Of a DNA stretch of 64,000 nt, positions 33,390 to 45,294 are shown piece by piece. The stretch is from assembly GCA_036346355.1 (NCBI GenBank), contig CM070588.1:15361914-15425913 (forward strand), given 5' to 3'. The position numbers were made by a program, and so were the translations under genes. The notes under the pieces are model-generated. The model was not told where the DNA came from and did not search any database. It worked only from the letters and a program-made list of their open reading frames with translations. Source of the DNA: Rhipidocladum racemiflorum. Lineage: Eukaryota > Streptophyta > Magnoliopsida > Poales > Poaceae. The first letter of the stretch is position 1, and each line of letters starts with the position of its first letter.

Positions 33390-33652
33390 ATCCTCAGACA
33401 ATCTGTCGGTATTTTCAAATTGTTTCGGCAAAAGTCCATCTGTCGGTAAAGATATATCTGACGGCAAATGTCTTATAACCAGGTTAGATTATCTATCGGC
33501 AAAAATAAATCTGTCGGTAAATGTTTTTGCCGACAGGACTTCTACCGACGATTTTTTTCTGTCGGAATAACTTTTGCCGACAGATAATACATTGCAATAC
33601 GTGGTTTTTGCCGACAGATATCCTGTTGATGAAATTGTGTCATGGTGTAGTG
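33390..33652. repeat. CACTA right subterminal repeats and terminal repeat
   Basis: The stretch holds direct and inverted copies of the TCTGTCGGTAAA / TTTTGCCGACAGA motif, denser than at the left end, followed by the inverted terminal repeat ending TGTAGTG. Confidence 0.87.
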
Positions 33653-33980
33653 ACGCCAACATTGGAGGAGGAGTTTCAGCAGGAGCCTACGAACTAGGGG
33701 CGAGCCCAGTCAGTTGCCTGTGGCATATTGGTTAGCGCCACGAGTTTCTTTATTTCCGCTGCAAGTTTATTTGAGTCAGACTTAAGCCCTGCGAGGCGTA
33801 CTTTTGTAACTTGGCCATAAGGTCGAGCAACCGGTTATATTTCCCTTTCAATAAAGTACTTTACTATTTTGTTAAGTATGATTGTGGTATTTACCGATGT
33901 TGAGACTATGTGCACTAGCGTGATCCTTGACTAGTGCTGAATACACAGAGGGTCCGGATTTGCATATTCGGGTCCCGACA
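33653..33980 (+). repeat. A' 3' LTR, last part
   Basis: It starts with the second copy of ACG, then continues the LTR to the terminus CGGGTCCCGACA. It keeps the hairpin at 33809-33828 with compensating wobble pairs and the AATAAA-type signal near 33850. The next bases, TTAAT (33981-33985), are the candidate right target duplication of A'. Confidence 0.88.
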
Positions 33981-35939
33981 TTAATACTAAGTATAAAGCA
34001 AAGAGAAATCAGGTCGGTTCTCCATAAAAAAAACTATTTATTTTTTCAATCACATCGCTGATCAGTCAAACAAACAGTTGGGGGCTAGTAGTGATATATT
34101 TAAGAAAAAATCAAATCATAAGCAGACAAGTAATAGAACAATTCTTAACACATAAAAGATAGACATATAACAAAGTTTTCATTTCATTTGAAGAGAACCT
34201 TTACATTGTTCTTGTACAATTCCATAGCAGACTTTATTTCTACTTATGTTCAGTTCATTTCTTCTTCTTTTGAGAACTGTAGATTAGGAGCCAGCTTCTC
34301 CAATTCAATCGCGTCCTTATAGTAATGCCTCAATTTCATAAAAAGAGCATTAACATGGAAGCTAATTGATTCTCGGAGAACTGACTTGATGGTATTCAGC
34401 ATCACAACGATATGCTCGGGGATATTTTTCAGTTGATCCCTTACCCCCATGATCAGTTCATCAACCAACGAATTTTGATTTGTATGTTCTACTTGCTTTC
34501 CTTTCAAATCCGCCGTTATCTTCTTCAACTGTACAAAAATAAAACCCAAGGTAGATTTACTTACTCCTCGGATTCTTATTACTTCATTAGTGGAGATCTT
34601 TATTTGTTCTCTCGGTTTGGTGAACTCCCCTTGTGCCTTAGAACTCAACTCGACCATTTGTTTTCTCTCTTTTTCTCCTTTTGGGCGAGCGGATGTTCCT
34701 GAGCCTTGACAATATTTTTTAATCCTATCAAAAGACAAGTCAAAAAGTATTAATTCCTTTTTTCATAAAAAGGGAATCTAAAAATACTGAGATCAGAAAA
34801 GGTATCTTACTTTCTTGTTTAGTATCTTTTTCCGAGAGAATACCTTGCAATTCTTGACCGAGCTTTGTTACCTGCTCGTCGTTCTCTTTGAAAATTATTT
34901 GGAGTTGGGCGTTTTTCTCTTTACTATCTAAGAATTGTTTTTGAAGTTTAATGAGGTCAAAGTCGAAGCCTTTGGTGGTATTTTGAGCCACCAAAATATG
35001 CTTCTCTAACTACATTATTATTTTTTCCTTTTTGTTTCCTAAACAGGCAAGTTAGAAAAGCAAAAAATAATAGAAGAAAAACATAAAAAAGAAAGTGATA
35101 CTTGGCTTACTTTTTTGTGATTTCTCTACATCAACTTTAACTTGCCGACCTACTAGGTCGGATACCTCTTGTGAAAAATGTAAAAGCAAACAGAGTATAT
35201 AAAGTTAATTAACTCCTTATTTTTCTTAGAAATTTTACAAGAGAAAGGAAAAGTTTGTCGACGTTTGGGAAATAGGTCCCAGTCAAGCTTACTTGTTGAA
35301 TGAGGGATCAACAGAGCCCCTTTTTGGTGAAAGGTTTGAGTCTGGAGAACACCCTTAGGATAGGCTACTCGGAAAATAGACAAAGGCTTACACTAGTTCG
35401 GGTCTCCCACAGCGGAGATAATAACCCTAGTCCAGTGTTTTCACAATAGCTATCAAACTCTAATAGGAAGGCTCGTGTATATCAGTGTATTTGTGTCTTT
35501 CTCTTCCTTTTTCCCCCTCCCCTTTACCAATTTACCGGGAGGCTCTTATAGCTTACAAGATACTTGAAATAACTGCAGTCGAATAATGCATATTTTACTA
35601 CATTAACCATGGCCGCTACTGTAGCCTTGATTCTCGCCACGCTCCCATTGTGGGGGCAAAACAGCCCTAGATCGTGGTGTATTATCGCTATTTAAACTTT
35701 GTGGGGGTGAACACGATCTTCCGATCATGCTCAAGGATTTCCCTAGCTTTGACCGATCCTTGCATGTTTCCAAGCTTGCATACTCGTGGCTGAGAGTGGC
35801 GGTGTGACACTACGGAATGTCGTACTAGTTCCTTCTCCGCAAAGCCTCGCAGATAGTTTTTTTGGGAACCACGTCTTTATTAGACAGTTTCAAAAGTTGC
35901 GCTTCCATGTGTTGACTCGTGAATGGTCGAGAGTGGCGG
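33981..35939. other. Older repeat sequence, possibly 3' part of a Tat-type gypsy element
   Basis: This AT-rich stretch is not shared with families A, B or C. It carries minus-strand coiled-coil-like frames (34250-34994). Around 35395-35450 is a plus-strand stretch (ACACTAGTTCGGGTCTCCCA) that resembles sequence upstream of the 3' LTR in grass RIRE2/Tat-like elements. Tat-lineage elements often carry an extra antisense ORF in this position, which would explain both. The assignment rests on resemblance remembered from the families and is tentative. Confidence 0.35.
34250..34994 (-). pseudogene. Coiled-coil ORF remnant, possibly retrotransposon antisense ORF
   Basis: Two minus-strand frames follow each other. 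The first (34994-34740) reads GFDFDLIKLQKQFLDSKEKN and continues with Glu, Gln and Lys rich heptad-like sequence. The second (34738-34250, 162 codons) is rich in Lys, Glu and Leu with long predicted helices. An intron-like segment (GTAAGA at 34810 to GATAG at 34725) lies between, but removing it does not by itself keep the frame. A further GTAAGC near 35110 could be another donor. Candidates are the C-terminal coiled coil of an antisense ORF of a Tat-type element or an unrelated captured gene. I do not recognise a domain. Confidence 0.35.
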
Positions 35940-35960
35940 TGTGACACTACGGAATGTCGT
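35792..35960. repeat. 29-bp direct repeat at 140-bp spacing including the B4 LTR tip
   Basis: The 29 bases at 35792-35820 and at 35932-35960 are identical: an 11-base flank GAGAGTGGCGG and the first 18 bases of a B-type LTR (TGTGACACTACGGAATGT). Identity continues for four more bases (CGTA). After the first copy the sequence returns to unrelated DNA; after the second the LTR continues. Confidence 0.85.
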
Positions 35961-36412
35961 AATACTAGAAAATGTGAAATTGAAGATTAAAACTATACGG
36001 AATGAGGTTTAATCACGTATTCGGGCCATTTTCGGGAGTTTGGGCCTTTCCGGGGCGAATTGGGCCTTAAGGGGGACCCCCCATAGGCCAAAAGTGGAGA
36101 TTTTCGGCCCATGTGGGGGGAGGAGGGCAGCATAACCCTGCCATGCGCCCCCTTGCCCCTTTTGTGCGCCCCCACCATGCCCTAGCCGCCGCCCCTCCCT
36201 CCCTCTCCTCCTCCTCCACGCGCCCTCCCCCTTGCGCCCTCCCCTTGCGCCCTCCCCTTGCGCCTCACCTCCCTCCCTCACCTCTCCACCTCCCTAACCG
36301 TCCTAGGGGAGCTCCTCACCCCTCCATCCCGCTGTCCTCTCCATTGGGAAGCTCCACGAAAAGGAGATCTGGCGGATTCGGAGCGAGGAAGGAGATCGGG
36401 AGAACCGGGAGG
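35940..36412 (+). mobile_element. B-like LTR fragment (B4), host of B3
   Basis: It begins TGTGACACTACGGAATG and follows the first part of family-B LTRs with clear divergence, including the GC-rich pyrimidine block (36120-36310), up to GAACCGGGAGG, the point equivalent to about 19307. Element B3 starts at the next base. The remainder is expected beyond the right edge of the window. GGAGG (36408-36412) would be the left target duplication of B3. Confidence 0.8.
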
Positions 36413-36434
36413 TGTGACACAACGGTATGGTGTG

Positions 36435-38791
36435 TGTAACACCCCGGCATTTAATATGCCCGAATGCTACCAAACATAAGCTAAACAACATCTAAGTACC
36501 ACAATTAAACATAAATTCCAGCAAAGGTTCATATGCTAAAAACCGATATTTCAGCAGCATCTCCTTTGTTTTTCCATGAATTAACACAATCTCAATATCA
36601 TGGCAAGATATATATCATAGCACACGACATCTAAAACAACAACATAAATGGACATAACATCAAGTTACGCCAATAATACCACGCTTAACCACTTCATAAA
36701 CTATAACGAAGCAAATAAGGATTCACAAGCATGCTAGATTAAACCATACATTAAGTTTAGGGCACAACTCTTAATATCATGTCTCCAAGTGGTTAATTAT
36801 GGACTATGATGGTGGAGCTACGTGTAGAAGTGTAGCTAGATCCCTTTTTCCCGCATGCCGATCTCAAAGTACCTAAAAACAACATAAAACACAAGCGTGA
36901 GTTCGAAAACTCAGCAAGCATATTGTAATGGACAACAAGATCATTTACAAGACAATAATACCTCACATCACATATAACATCTCATACTTGAGCACATAAC
37001 AACATCATCATCATTAAAAATGTATTGCAATGCAATGCAATGCAATGTTATGCTCATATCTCCATGGAAACTCATACCGGTATGGTTGAGTACACACCGT
37101 CGGTGTGCACCTTTTCCCCCCTTCCATCCCGAAGATGGAGGGTGCCTACTCATCGCTTCCATTCACCACGTGGATGGAATCACGATGTAGGTCTTACTCA
37201 ATGGCGTTCCGGACTAGTCATAACTTTCTCACCGACCTTGCCGGACTAGTTATGACTTTCTCACCGCCCTCGCCCTATCTCATGTCATGCATGCAACTAT
37301 GCCAATTATCATATTTCACATGTACATAAACATATGGCATCTCATCATGACAAATATTAACACATGGCATCGAATCATGATAATCATACTCAATATATCA
37401 TTGGAAAACAGCAAGCATGGCAAGTGATCATAGCAAGTATTCAATCTTTCATCTAATCTCCACAAGCAACCTACAATTCCGCTATTCATTACAACACACT
37501 TGCCTCAACCGCGGGCGACGGATTTGTGGGACGTAGAGGGCACTCCCGGTGTCACACCACCTGCACATAGGCATCACACACTCACAATAATGCCCGCAAA
37601 ACAGTACACAAATCCCCATCTAACCCGACATTGCCCACTACTTGCAAACCTAAAAACAGAGGTTCTGTCCCGGCGGGACAGCAGCCTTGCAAAGGCCATA
37701 ACTTGAGTTCTGGGACTACAAATCGATTAAACGAGTACACCATCGTGAAGCTTAGGAAATTTCCTACCTTTTTCTAGTTATACGGAAAGACTGATTCGGA
37801 CTCTAAAATTGTTTAATCTACAGATTACTACGATCTGTTCCAATCGCGTCACAGATTTTAACACGCTCGGTAAAACGGCCATAACATTCAAACGGCTGAT
37901 CGGATTTTAACGTGCTTTATGTCCACGGAAAGATAATTAAATTATATACAACTTCTTTTAAGTCCGTACGGACAGATTCGGATTTCAAATTGACGAAAAC
38001 TCGAACCCTAGCCCGACTGCTCAATCTGCCCGAAAACAGAAACGTGGCAACGTCTAGATCTAACCCAAAGAACTCCAATCCAGCACCACCAATTGATCTA
38101 AAAACTTGATAATCACCCTAAGAACAGTACCTAGATCAATTCCAAGGATCCCCATGATCATACCTTTGCCCAACGAACGAATCTCCAATAGATCTCCTCG
38201 CGGATCGCTCCTCGCTCCACGCTCCTCGCTCCTCGCTCCAACGGATGGATCCACAAGGTGCAGAGGTGTGGAGACCACCCTAGGGCAGCAAGGGGGTGGA
38301 GGAGAGGTGGTGGAGAGGTGGGGAGCAAGGGGGAAACGGGGGTGGTGGAGGCGCACACGTGGGAGTGGGTGTGGGGGTGGCGGCTTGGGCTTTGGTGGGG
38401 GCGGGGGGGGCGCCCAAGGGCAGGGGGAGCACGCCCAAAAGGCTGGTGGGGAGCCCTTTTACCAGCCCCACACCCAATCCTAGTCCGTTACGGAGACCTA
38501 CTCCATCCCACCAAAGCCCACCAAGGCCCAAACTCCCCCGGGAAGGCCCAAAACCCCGGAAACGGCCCGGAAACGCCCCGGAAAAGCTATTAACCTCCAT
38601 ATCCTATAGTTTTAACCTTAATTCCATATCTCATAATGTTATTAACCTTATCATGCACGTTAAATAAGGTTACGACACTCTGTGGCGACATAACACTTCA
38701 ACCGGCCCAAAAACGCGAGAAAACCCTAAGCCGAAAGGTTTTATTCTCTAGTTTCACCTTCTATAACGTCACACCAAACCATAGTGTCACA
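36435..38791 (-). repeat. B2 3' LTR
   Basis: It matches 42928-45294. It has five copies of a heptamer CGCTCCT/A near 38205-38245, against six in the partner LTR, and the palindrome CTGTCCCGGCGGGACAG at 37665-37681. Frames in the GC-rich block (38100-38480) are open on both strands and are not credible genes. Confidence 0.92.
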
Positions 38792-41700
38792 TTCTTCCCC
38801 CCTTCAACAGGATTCGACCTCGAATCCGAAGGACGCCAAAAACAACAACAAAGTCCCCAAGGGACAAAAGGCTTCTCTACAGCACAAAACATTCGCACAA
38901 CGACTAGAACCGGAAACAAACGACAAACGAGTTCCCAAAACCAACACTTAAAGAAAAAGTGTTGATCTAGCTCAACTAAGGGCAACCGCTCACAGTTCAA
39001 CTTTCAATTCAAATCCCAAACAGACCGCATTTCAACCTCGAAGGGCTTCAACAACCCAAAACGCCTCGAATCCTCACGACAAACACCTCACCCTTCTATC
39101 ACCACCTACCCGACTACACACCGCAATAAACTCAACATGACAAAGTCAAAGGAAGTCACAATTCCTTTAACGACCTCTCTTCATTCCCGAAAGTTTCCAT
39201 CGAGGGAATAACTCATTAAGGCACACTAGCCCTTCCGATACACGATCATACTAACATTTTATTCCATCCTTTCCAGGCAAGACTCAAACTCAAAAACAAC
39301 TAGTGAAGACAATCGCTCACTACGGCAGTGCAATTATCACCGATCTACCGTCAACTTCACTTCCACCCATCGCTACTCTTAGTAAAGGTTAAACCCATAC
39401 ATCATCAACCTCCATCACAAACCACCCTTATACCACTAAGGTTCGACACCTAGCCCAAGCTAGGATCGAAAACCTTACCAAACCACAATTGGTTCCTTTC
39501 TTAAGAGGGTCTCGCCCTCACACAAAAACACTTAGCTATCAAGCCCAAGTGTACACACAACAACTCAAACCCAAAGCGTTAACAACCATTTTGGAAAGAA
39601 TTCGGCAACATCCAAGCCAAAACACAAAGGAAGCATAAATCCCCTACATCACAACCAACATACCAGAAATTGTTCATTGCTTCTTTTCATACTAGAAAGC
39701 AAGGGAAATCTCGTTTCATGACATAAATGCACACTCTTCAGAGCACTCCGGATTAGTCATATCTCCATATATGACTTTCTCACCGACTGGCTCAACGACT
39801 CTTTTATCATTTAACATGTAAAAACGATGTCATGTTTACTTTTCACCATTCCCTCATCATGTAACCACACTACCGAATAGTCATTCACATGATGACTTTT
39901 GCCTCGGTATCATATGAATAAATCTCGAATAACATCGAGAGTTGCGCTAATTCGTATAAACTATGACGGCAACATCGTTAATCAACAAAACACCACATCG
40001 TGTGAAAACCCATCTTCGATTTAACACTAGCTTTGCAACACCTCGCAAAATCAAACTCAACCCTTTGGAACATAACATCGACTCCAAAATCAAACATCTG
40101 CAGACACAAGCGCCATAAATTTTTATCAAAAGAGAGGGAAACTCAATCCAAAAAGAAAACTCTTCACTAACCAAATTCACTTATGAAACATTCATAAAAA
40201 TCCAGACTTGTAAAACACCCGCACACCGCACACATTTTCCAAATGACTCAACTCTAGTCAAATAGAGTTACACATCAAGGGCTTAACTCAAAAGTTTCCA
40301 ACACAACCCTTTATGACCATCCGCTTCCTTTTAAAATTAATTCCAAAGATAAATCAGTCACGCGAAAAGGCGCGATCCACTCAAAAACTTTTGGATGTAA
40401 ACTCAAACTCACAACACGAACTAAACAAATTCGCCAAAACCAAAGGTCAACACCAACCACTACGAGTTTTGGGAAACTCTGAAACTCAACATAAGGAACA
40501 CCTCAACCGAAAGCATTCAACCGAGATGGCAAACAACCAAACCAGTTTCAAAGGTTTTTAGACAACAAACCAAAGCATGAAAGGAACCATCTCTAGTACT
40601 CCACTACGCTTTCCATTAAAGACTTCAATAATCACTATTTACTATCCGAGGAGCCCCAACACAATTCAACCGAAAGTTTCACAACAAATTCTTCCTCTAG
40701 TTACCATTCCCAACATTTTTTAATAAGGGTTTATGATGCTTATCAAAAGGCACCCAACCAAGACTATAATGACATGATCCCCACGGCTCACCGAATCATA
40801 ATACATCTTATTCTAAATTTGAAACATAGTACTTCCACAAATCTTTCAGCAAGATCAACCTATAAATTTCATACCACCTATATATTCACGTCTCGACAAC
40901 CGAACCTTATTCAGTTAAACAACGACTTCAACATGTAAATATTATCTCTACAAGACAAAGTTCATAACTAGGATTCCAAGGCATACATTCATTAAGGATG
41001 AAATTGTACATCATGTTAATTATCCAAAGCTCACTCCATCGCAACATGTTAAAATTTTCCTCTATTTTAACCATGGTTTTCCAACGAATAATCTAAACAG
41101 TTACCACAACTACTTAGTCATCAATAACAACAAATAGGCATAATCATCAAGCAACAACATTACTTTTAGCTACCCTATACATAGGTGATAACAAAATTAC
41201 CACCACACAACATACTCCCACTATTTAAAATAGACTGAATACTAGCATTAACACTACCATTAACAACATCATTAACAATAAGTCTTATGTCTTCTCCATT
41301 GATATCAATACTAGCATTGTAGCGACACAACTGCATACTTCCAAAGATGCTAGTAGTTTGCAACAACATAAATAGCAACTCTAATCAACATCCAAATTAA
41401 AGTCACTAGTCAACACTATTAAATTTCTCTATTAATCCATTAGATTAGAACATCTTTAACAACCAAAGAAAGTTTCTTTTACAATAACAAAGAGTCTACA
41501 TCATCTTAATGTTTTAACTATGCATCAAAGTTTAAACTTTTAACATTAACAAGGATCATAAGCACTTTTAAAGCAAGGCAACAGATTCTAAGCATGTACA
41601 TTAACACATTTAATCATTCTCGCTAAGAGTAAACTGCAACACTAGTAGTCTATTTATTCTCAAGCTAGAGATATTAATCACATTGAATTGATTCAACTCA

Positions 41701-42927
41701 AAATTTAACTTAGCAACACATCAATCCATAAACTACATTGTTACCTACTACATAACATGCTAAACATCAATTCTTACTAGGGACAAACGATTTCAGTCAA
41801 AAGACTACTTTGTTTACAGCATTTTAGTTTTAAAACTCATCATAAGTTCATAAGGAAAAATTTGACTCTCAAAATTGCGATGAGACAAACCCAAACTTGG
41901 TCATGCAAAGGAATTCTCCAAAACACTTTTCAATCTCCAAGACTCCCACTGGAGGGAACCAACCGATCAAATAAACCTTTGCAAATAAAACCTTAGCACC
42001 AAACCCCAATCTTTCACGAAACAAGAAGGGTTTTTCAAAGATGATTTCTTAAACCAGTAAAATAACGAAATCAAATACCACGTACTATTACAAAGCCACA
42101 GAACTTCAGCCCTGGCAGCCAGGTCTGGCACAACTCCGCAATAACTCCTTTAACCTCAGAGAAAGACAAACACAGGGATAAATTGAATGCTTGTTCCCCA
42201 TAATGCAATCAACAGGCATCAAAACTGGAAAGGCGCCCAAAAGAAGCGCAACACTAGTCTCCTCTTCTTCGTCTTCAACCAAGGAAGAGAAAACCACACA
42301 CCGCATACGGAACGATCCGCGAAAACCCAACACTTTTCATTTGATTCAAATCTACTAAAGCCAAGAAAAGCAAAGAACACCGACCATCAGAACGGCAAAG
42401 AACATACGATGGAAACCACCATTAACTCTTCTATTTGACTCCAGTCAACTACCCGATCAACGACAGAAAGGATAAGCACTCTTCTCCTACAGGGGTCAAT
42501 AGTTCTTCGGTGGTGGCGCTAACCGGCCACACCGTCAAACCTCACCCTTACTATGAAATAAGAGAGGTGGCCGAAACCCTTCGGCACCAAAACCCCACTT
42601 TTACCACCACAACAGGAATAATTCAATCATTTATCTCATAGACATAGCAACGTACTATATCAAATATAGCATTTAGCAACAAGGCTTAAGTACAACATTT
42701 AAGCGTAAACAACGATACCCATACCCTTCCTCAGTGCATCCATGTGTGTCAAATTTTAGATTAGTTATACCACTTTTGCAAGTTTTAATGTTGCTATCCT
42801 ATGACAAAATTTTAGTAAAAACCTAAGCCATGTTTCTAAGTTATTCCACATCACATTTTAGTTGTACCCTATAGCATGACACTAAAAATACACATTCCAA
42901 GGACCTACGGCCCGCTCTGATACCAAC
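38792..42927 (-). other. B2 internal region, non-coding
   Basis: It is the reverse complement counterpart of 21016-25216, collinear and somewhat diverged. The plus strand begins TTCTTCCCCCCTTCAAC, the complement of the polypurine tract, and ends with the complement of the primer site. I find no retrotransposon protein similarity. Short frames such as 40313-40561 are broken versions of the antisense frame in B1. Confidence 0.85.
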
Positions 42928-45294
42928 TGTAACACCCCGGCATTTAATATGCCCGAATGCTACCAAACATAAGCTAAACAACATCTAAATACCACAATTA
43001 AACATAAATTCCAGCAAAGGTTCATATGCTAAAAACCGATATTTCGACAGCATCTCCTTTGTTTTTCCATGAATTAACACAATCTCAATATCATGGCAAG
43101 ATATATATCATAACACACGACATCTAAAACAACAACATAAATGGACATAACATCAAGTTACGCCAATAATACCACGCTTAACCACTTCATAAACTATAAC
43201 GAAGCAAATAAGGATTCACAAGCATGCTAGATTAAACCATACATTAAGTTTAGGGCACAACTCTTAATATCATGTCTCCAAGTGGTTAATTATGGACTAT
43301 GATGGTGGAGCTACGTGTAGAAGTGTAGCTAGATCCCTTTTTCCCGCATGCCGATCTCAAAGTACCTAAAAACAACATAAAACACAAGCGTGAGTTCGAA
43401 AACTCAGCAAGCATATTGTAATGGACAACAAGATCATTTACAAGACAATAATACCTCACATCACATATAACATCTCATACTTGAGCACATAACAACATCA
43501 TCATCATTAAAAAAAATGTATTGCAATGCAATGCAATGAAATGTTATGCTCATATCTCCATGGAAACTCATACCGGTATGGTTGAGTACACACCCGTCGG
43601 TGTGCACCCTTTTCCCCCCTTCCATCCCGAAGATGGAGGGTGCCTACTCATCGCTTCCATTCACCACGTGGATGGAATCACGATGTAGGTCTTACTCAAT
43701 GGCGTTCCGGACTAGTCATAACTTTCTCACCGACCTTGCCGGACTAGTTATGACTTTCTCACCGCCCTCGCCCTATCCCATGTCATGCATGCAACTATGC
43801 CAATTATCATATTTCACATGTACATAAACATATGGCATCTCATCATGACAAATATTAACACATGGCATCGAATCATGGTAATCATACTCAATATATCATT
43901 GGAAAACAGCAAGCATGGCAAGTGATCATAGCAAGTATTCAATCTTTCATCTAATCTCCACACGCAACCTACAATTCCGCTATTCATTACAACACACTTG
44001 CCTCAACCGCGGGCGACGGATTTGTGGGACGTAGAGGGCACTCCCGGTGTCACACCACCTGCACATAGGCATCACACACTCACAATAATGCCTGCAAAAC
44101 AGTACACAAATCCCCATCTAACCCGACATTGCCCACTACTTGCAAACCTAAAAACAGAGGTTCTGTCCCGGCGGGACAGCAGCCTTGCAAAGGCCATAAC
44201 TTGAGTTCTGGGACTCCAAATCGATTAAACGAGTACACCATCGCGAAGCTTAGGAAATTTCCTACCTTTTTCTAGTTATACGGAAAGACTGATTCGGATT
44301 CTAAAATTGTTTAATCTACAGATTACTACGATCTGTTCCGATCGCGTCACAGATTTTAACACGCTCGGTAAAACAGCCATAACTTTCAAACGGCTGATCG
44401 GATTTTAATGTGCTTTATGTACACGGAAAGATAATTAAATTATCTACAACTTCTTTTAAGTCCGTATGGACAGATTCGGATTCCAAATCGACGAAAACTT
44501 GAACCCTAGCCCGACTGCTCAATCTGCCCGAAAACAGAAACGTGGCAACGTCTAGATCTAACCCAAAGAACTCCAATCCAGCACCACCAATTGATCTAAA
44601 AACTTGATAATCACCCTAAGAACAGTACCTAGATCAATTCCAAGGATCCCCATGATTATACCTTTGCCCAACGAACGAATCTCCAATAGATCTCCTCGCG
44701 GATCGCTCCTCGCTCCACGCTCCTCGCTCCTCGCTCCTCGCTCCAACGGATGGCTCCACAAGGTGCAGAGGTGTGGAGACCACCCTAGGGTAGCAAGGGG
44801 GTGGAGGAGAGGTGGTGGAGAGGTGGGGAGCAATGGGGCAAAGGGGGAGGTGGAGGCGCACAAGAGGGAGAGGGAGAGGGGGTGGCGGCTAGGGCTTAGG
44901 AGGGGGAGGTGGGGGCACCCAAGGGCAGGGGAGCACGCCCAAAGGCTGGTGGGGAGCCCTTTTACCAGCCCCCACACCCAATCCTAGTCCGTTACGGAGA
45001 CCTACTCCATCCCACCAAAGCCCACCAAGGCCCAAACTCCCCCGGGAAGGCCCAAAACCCCGGAAACGGCCCGGAAACGCCCGGAAAAGCTATTAACCTC
45101 CATATCCTATAGTTTTAACCTTAATTCCACATCTCATAATGTTATTAACCTTATCATGCACGTTAAATAAGGTTACGACACTCCGTGGCGACATAACACT
45201 TCAACCGGCCCAAAAACGCGAGAAAACCCTAAGCCGAAAGGTTTTATTCTCTAGTTTCACCTTCTATAACGTCACACCAAACCATAGTATCACA
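42928..45294 (-). repeat. B2 5' LTR
   Basis: It matches 36435-38791 with scattered differences, one extra heptamer copy (44703-44747) and the palindrome at 44163-44179. It is followed by GTGTG and the resumed B3 LTR. Confidence 0.92.

Larger units (their letters stand above)
30023..33652. mobile_element. CACTA (En/Spm-type) DNA transposon
   Basis: The ends are an 18-bp inverted repeat CACTACACCATGACACAA, flanked by a 3-bp duplication ACG (30020-30022 and 33653-33655); both are hallmarks of the CACTA superfamily. Inside each end are many copies of a TCTGTCGG(T/C)AAA-type motif. At 3.6 kb and with no transposase similarity that I recognise, it is non-autonomous. Its centre holds a GC-rich unknown frame (30301-30972) and a fragment of a SAR1 GTPase gene (31998-32093), so it appears to have captured host sequence. 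It sits in the A' 3' LTR. Confidence 0.93.
13740..33980 (+). mobile_element. Ty3/gypsy element A' (family A), heavily interrupted
   Basis: After removing nested insertions, the plus strand reads: leader (13740), gag (14147), protease, [copia-like LTR], reverse transcriptase (17476), [internal deletion], RNase H end and integrase (17934-18703), [B1], integrase end (27528-27636), deletion junction, then the 3' LTR from an internal point (27637-30022 and 33653-33980, split by a CACTA element). The 5' LTR lies left of the window beyond element C. The protein sequence and LTR match A'' but are more diverged, so A' is the older copy. It has lost the RT catalytic core, the first part of integrase, the C-terminal tail and about 0.9 kb of the 3' LTR. 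Confidence 0.87.
36435..45294 (-). mobile_element. Complete non-autonomous LTR element B2 (family B)
   Basis: Read on the minus strand: 5' LTR 42928-45294 (2367 bp), primer site (complement of 42914-42925, TGGTATCAGAGC), non-coding internal region 38792-42927 (4136 bp), polypurine tract (complement of about 38792-38804) and 3' LTR 36435-38791 (2357 bp). The duplication GTGTG (36430-36434 and 45295-45299) is perfect. The insertion point is 22 bases into the LTR of B3, a member of the same family. The LTRs are nearly identical, so the insertion is fairly recent. Confidence 0.93.

Noticed and set aside
35395..35640. Possible LTR start near TGTGGGGG (35650-35710)
   Set aside because: Two TGTGGGGG strings are present, but no polypurine tract, partner LTR or target duplication could be paired with either.
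38106..38600. Overlapping Gly/Pro/Arg-rich frames in B LTRs (also 4517-4884, 19013-19434, 25526-25947, 44558-44987, 45510-45840)
   Set aside because: They follow the pyrimidine-rich block of each B LTR, are open on both strands, and change length between LTR copies. They are low-complexity shadows.
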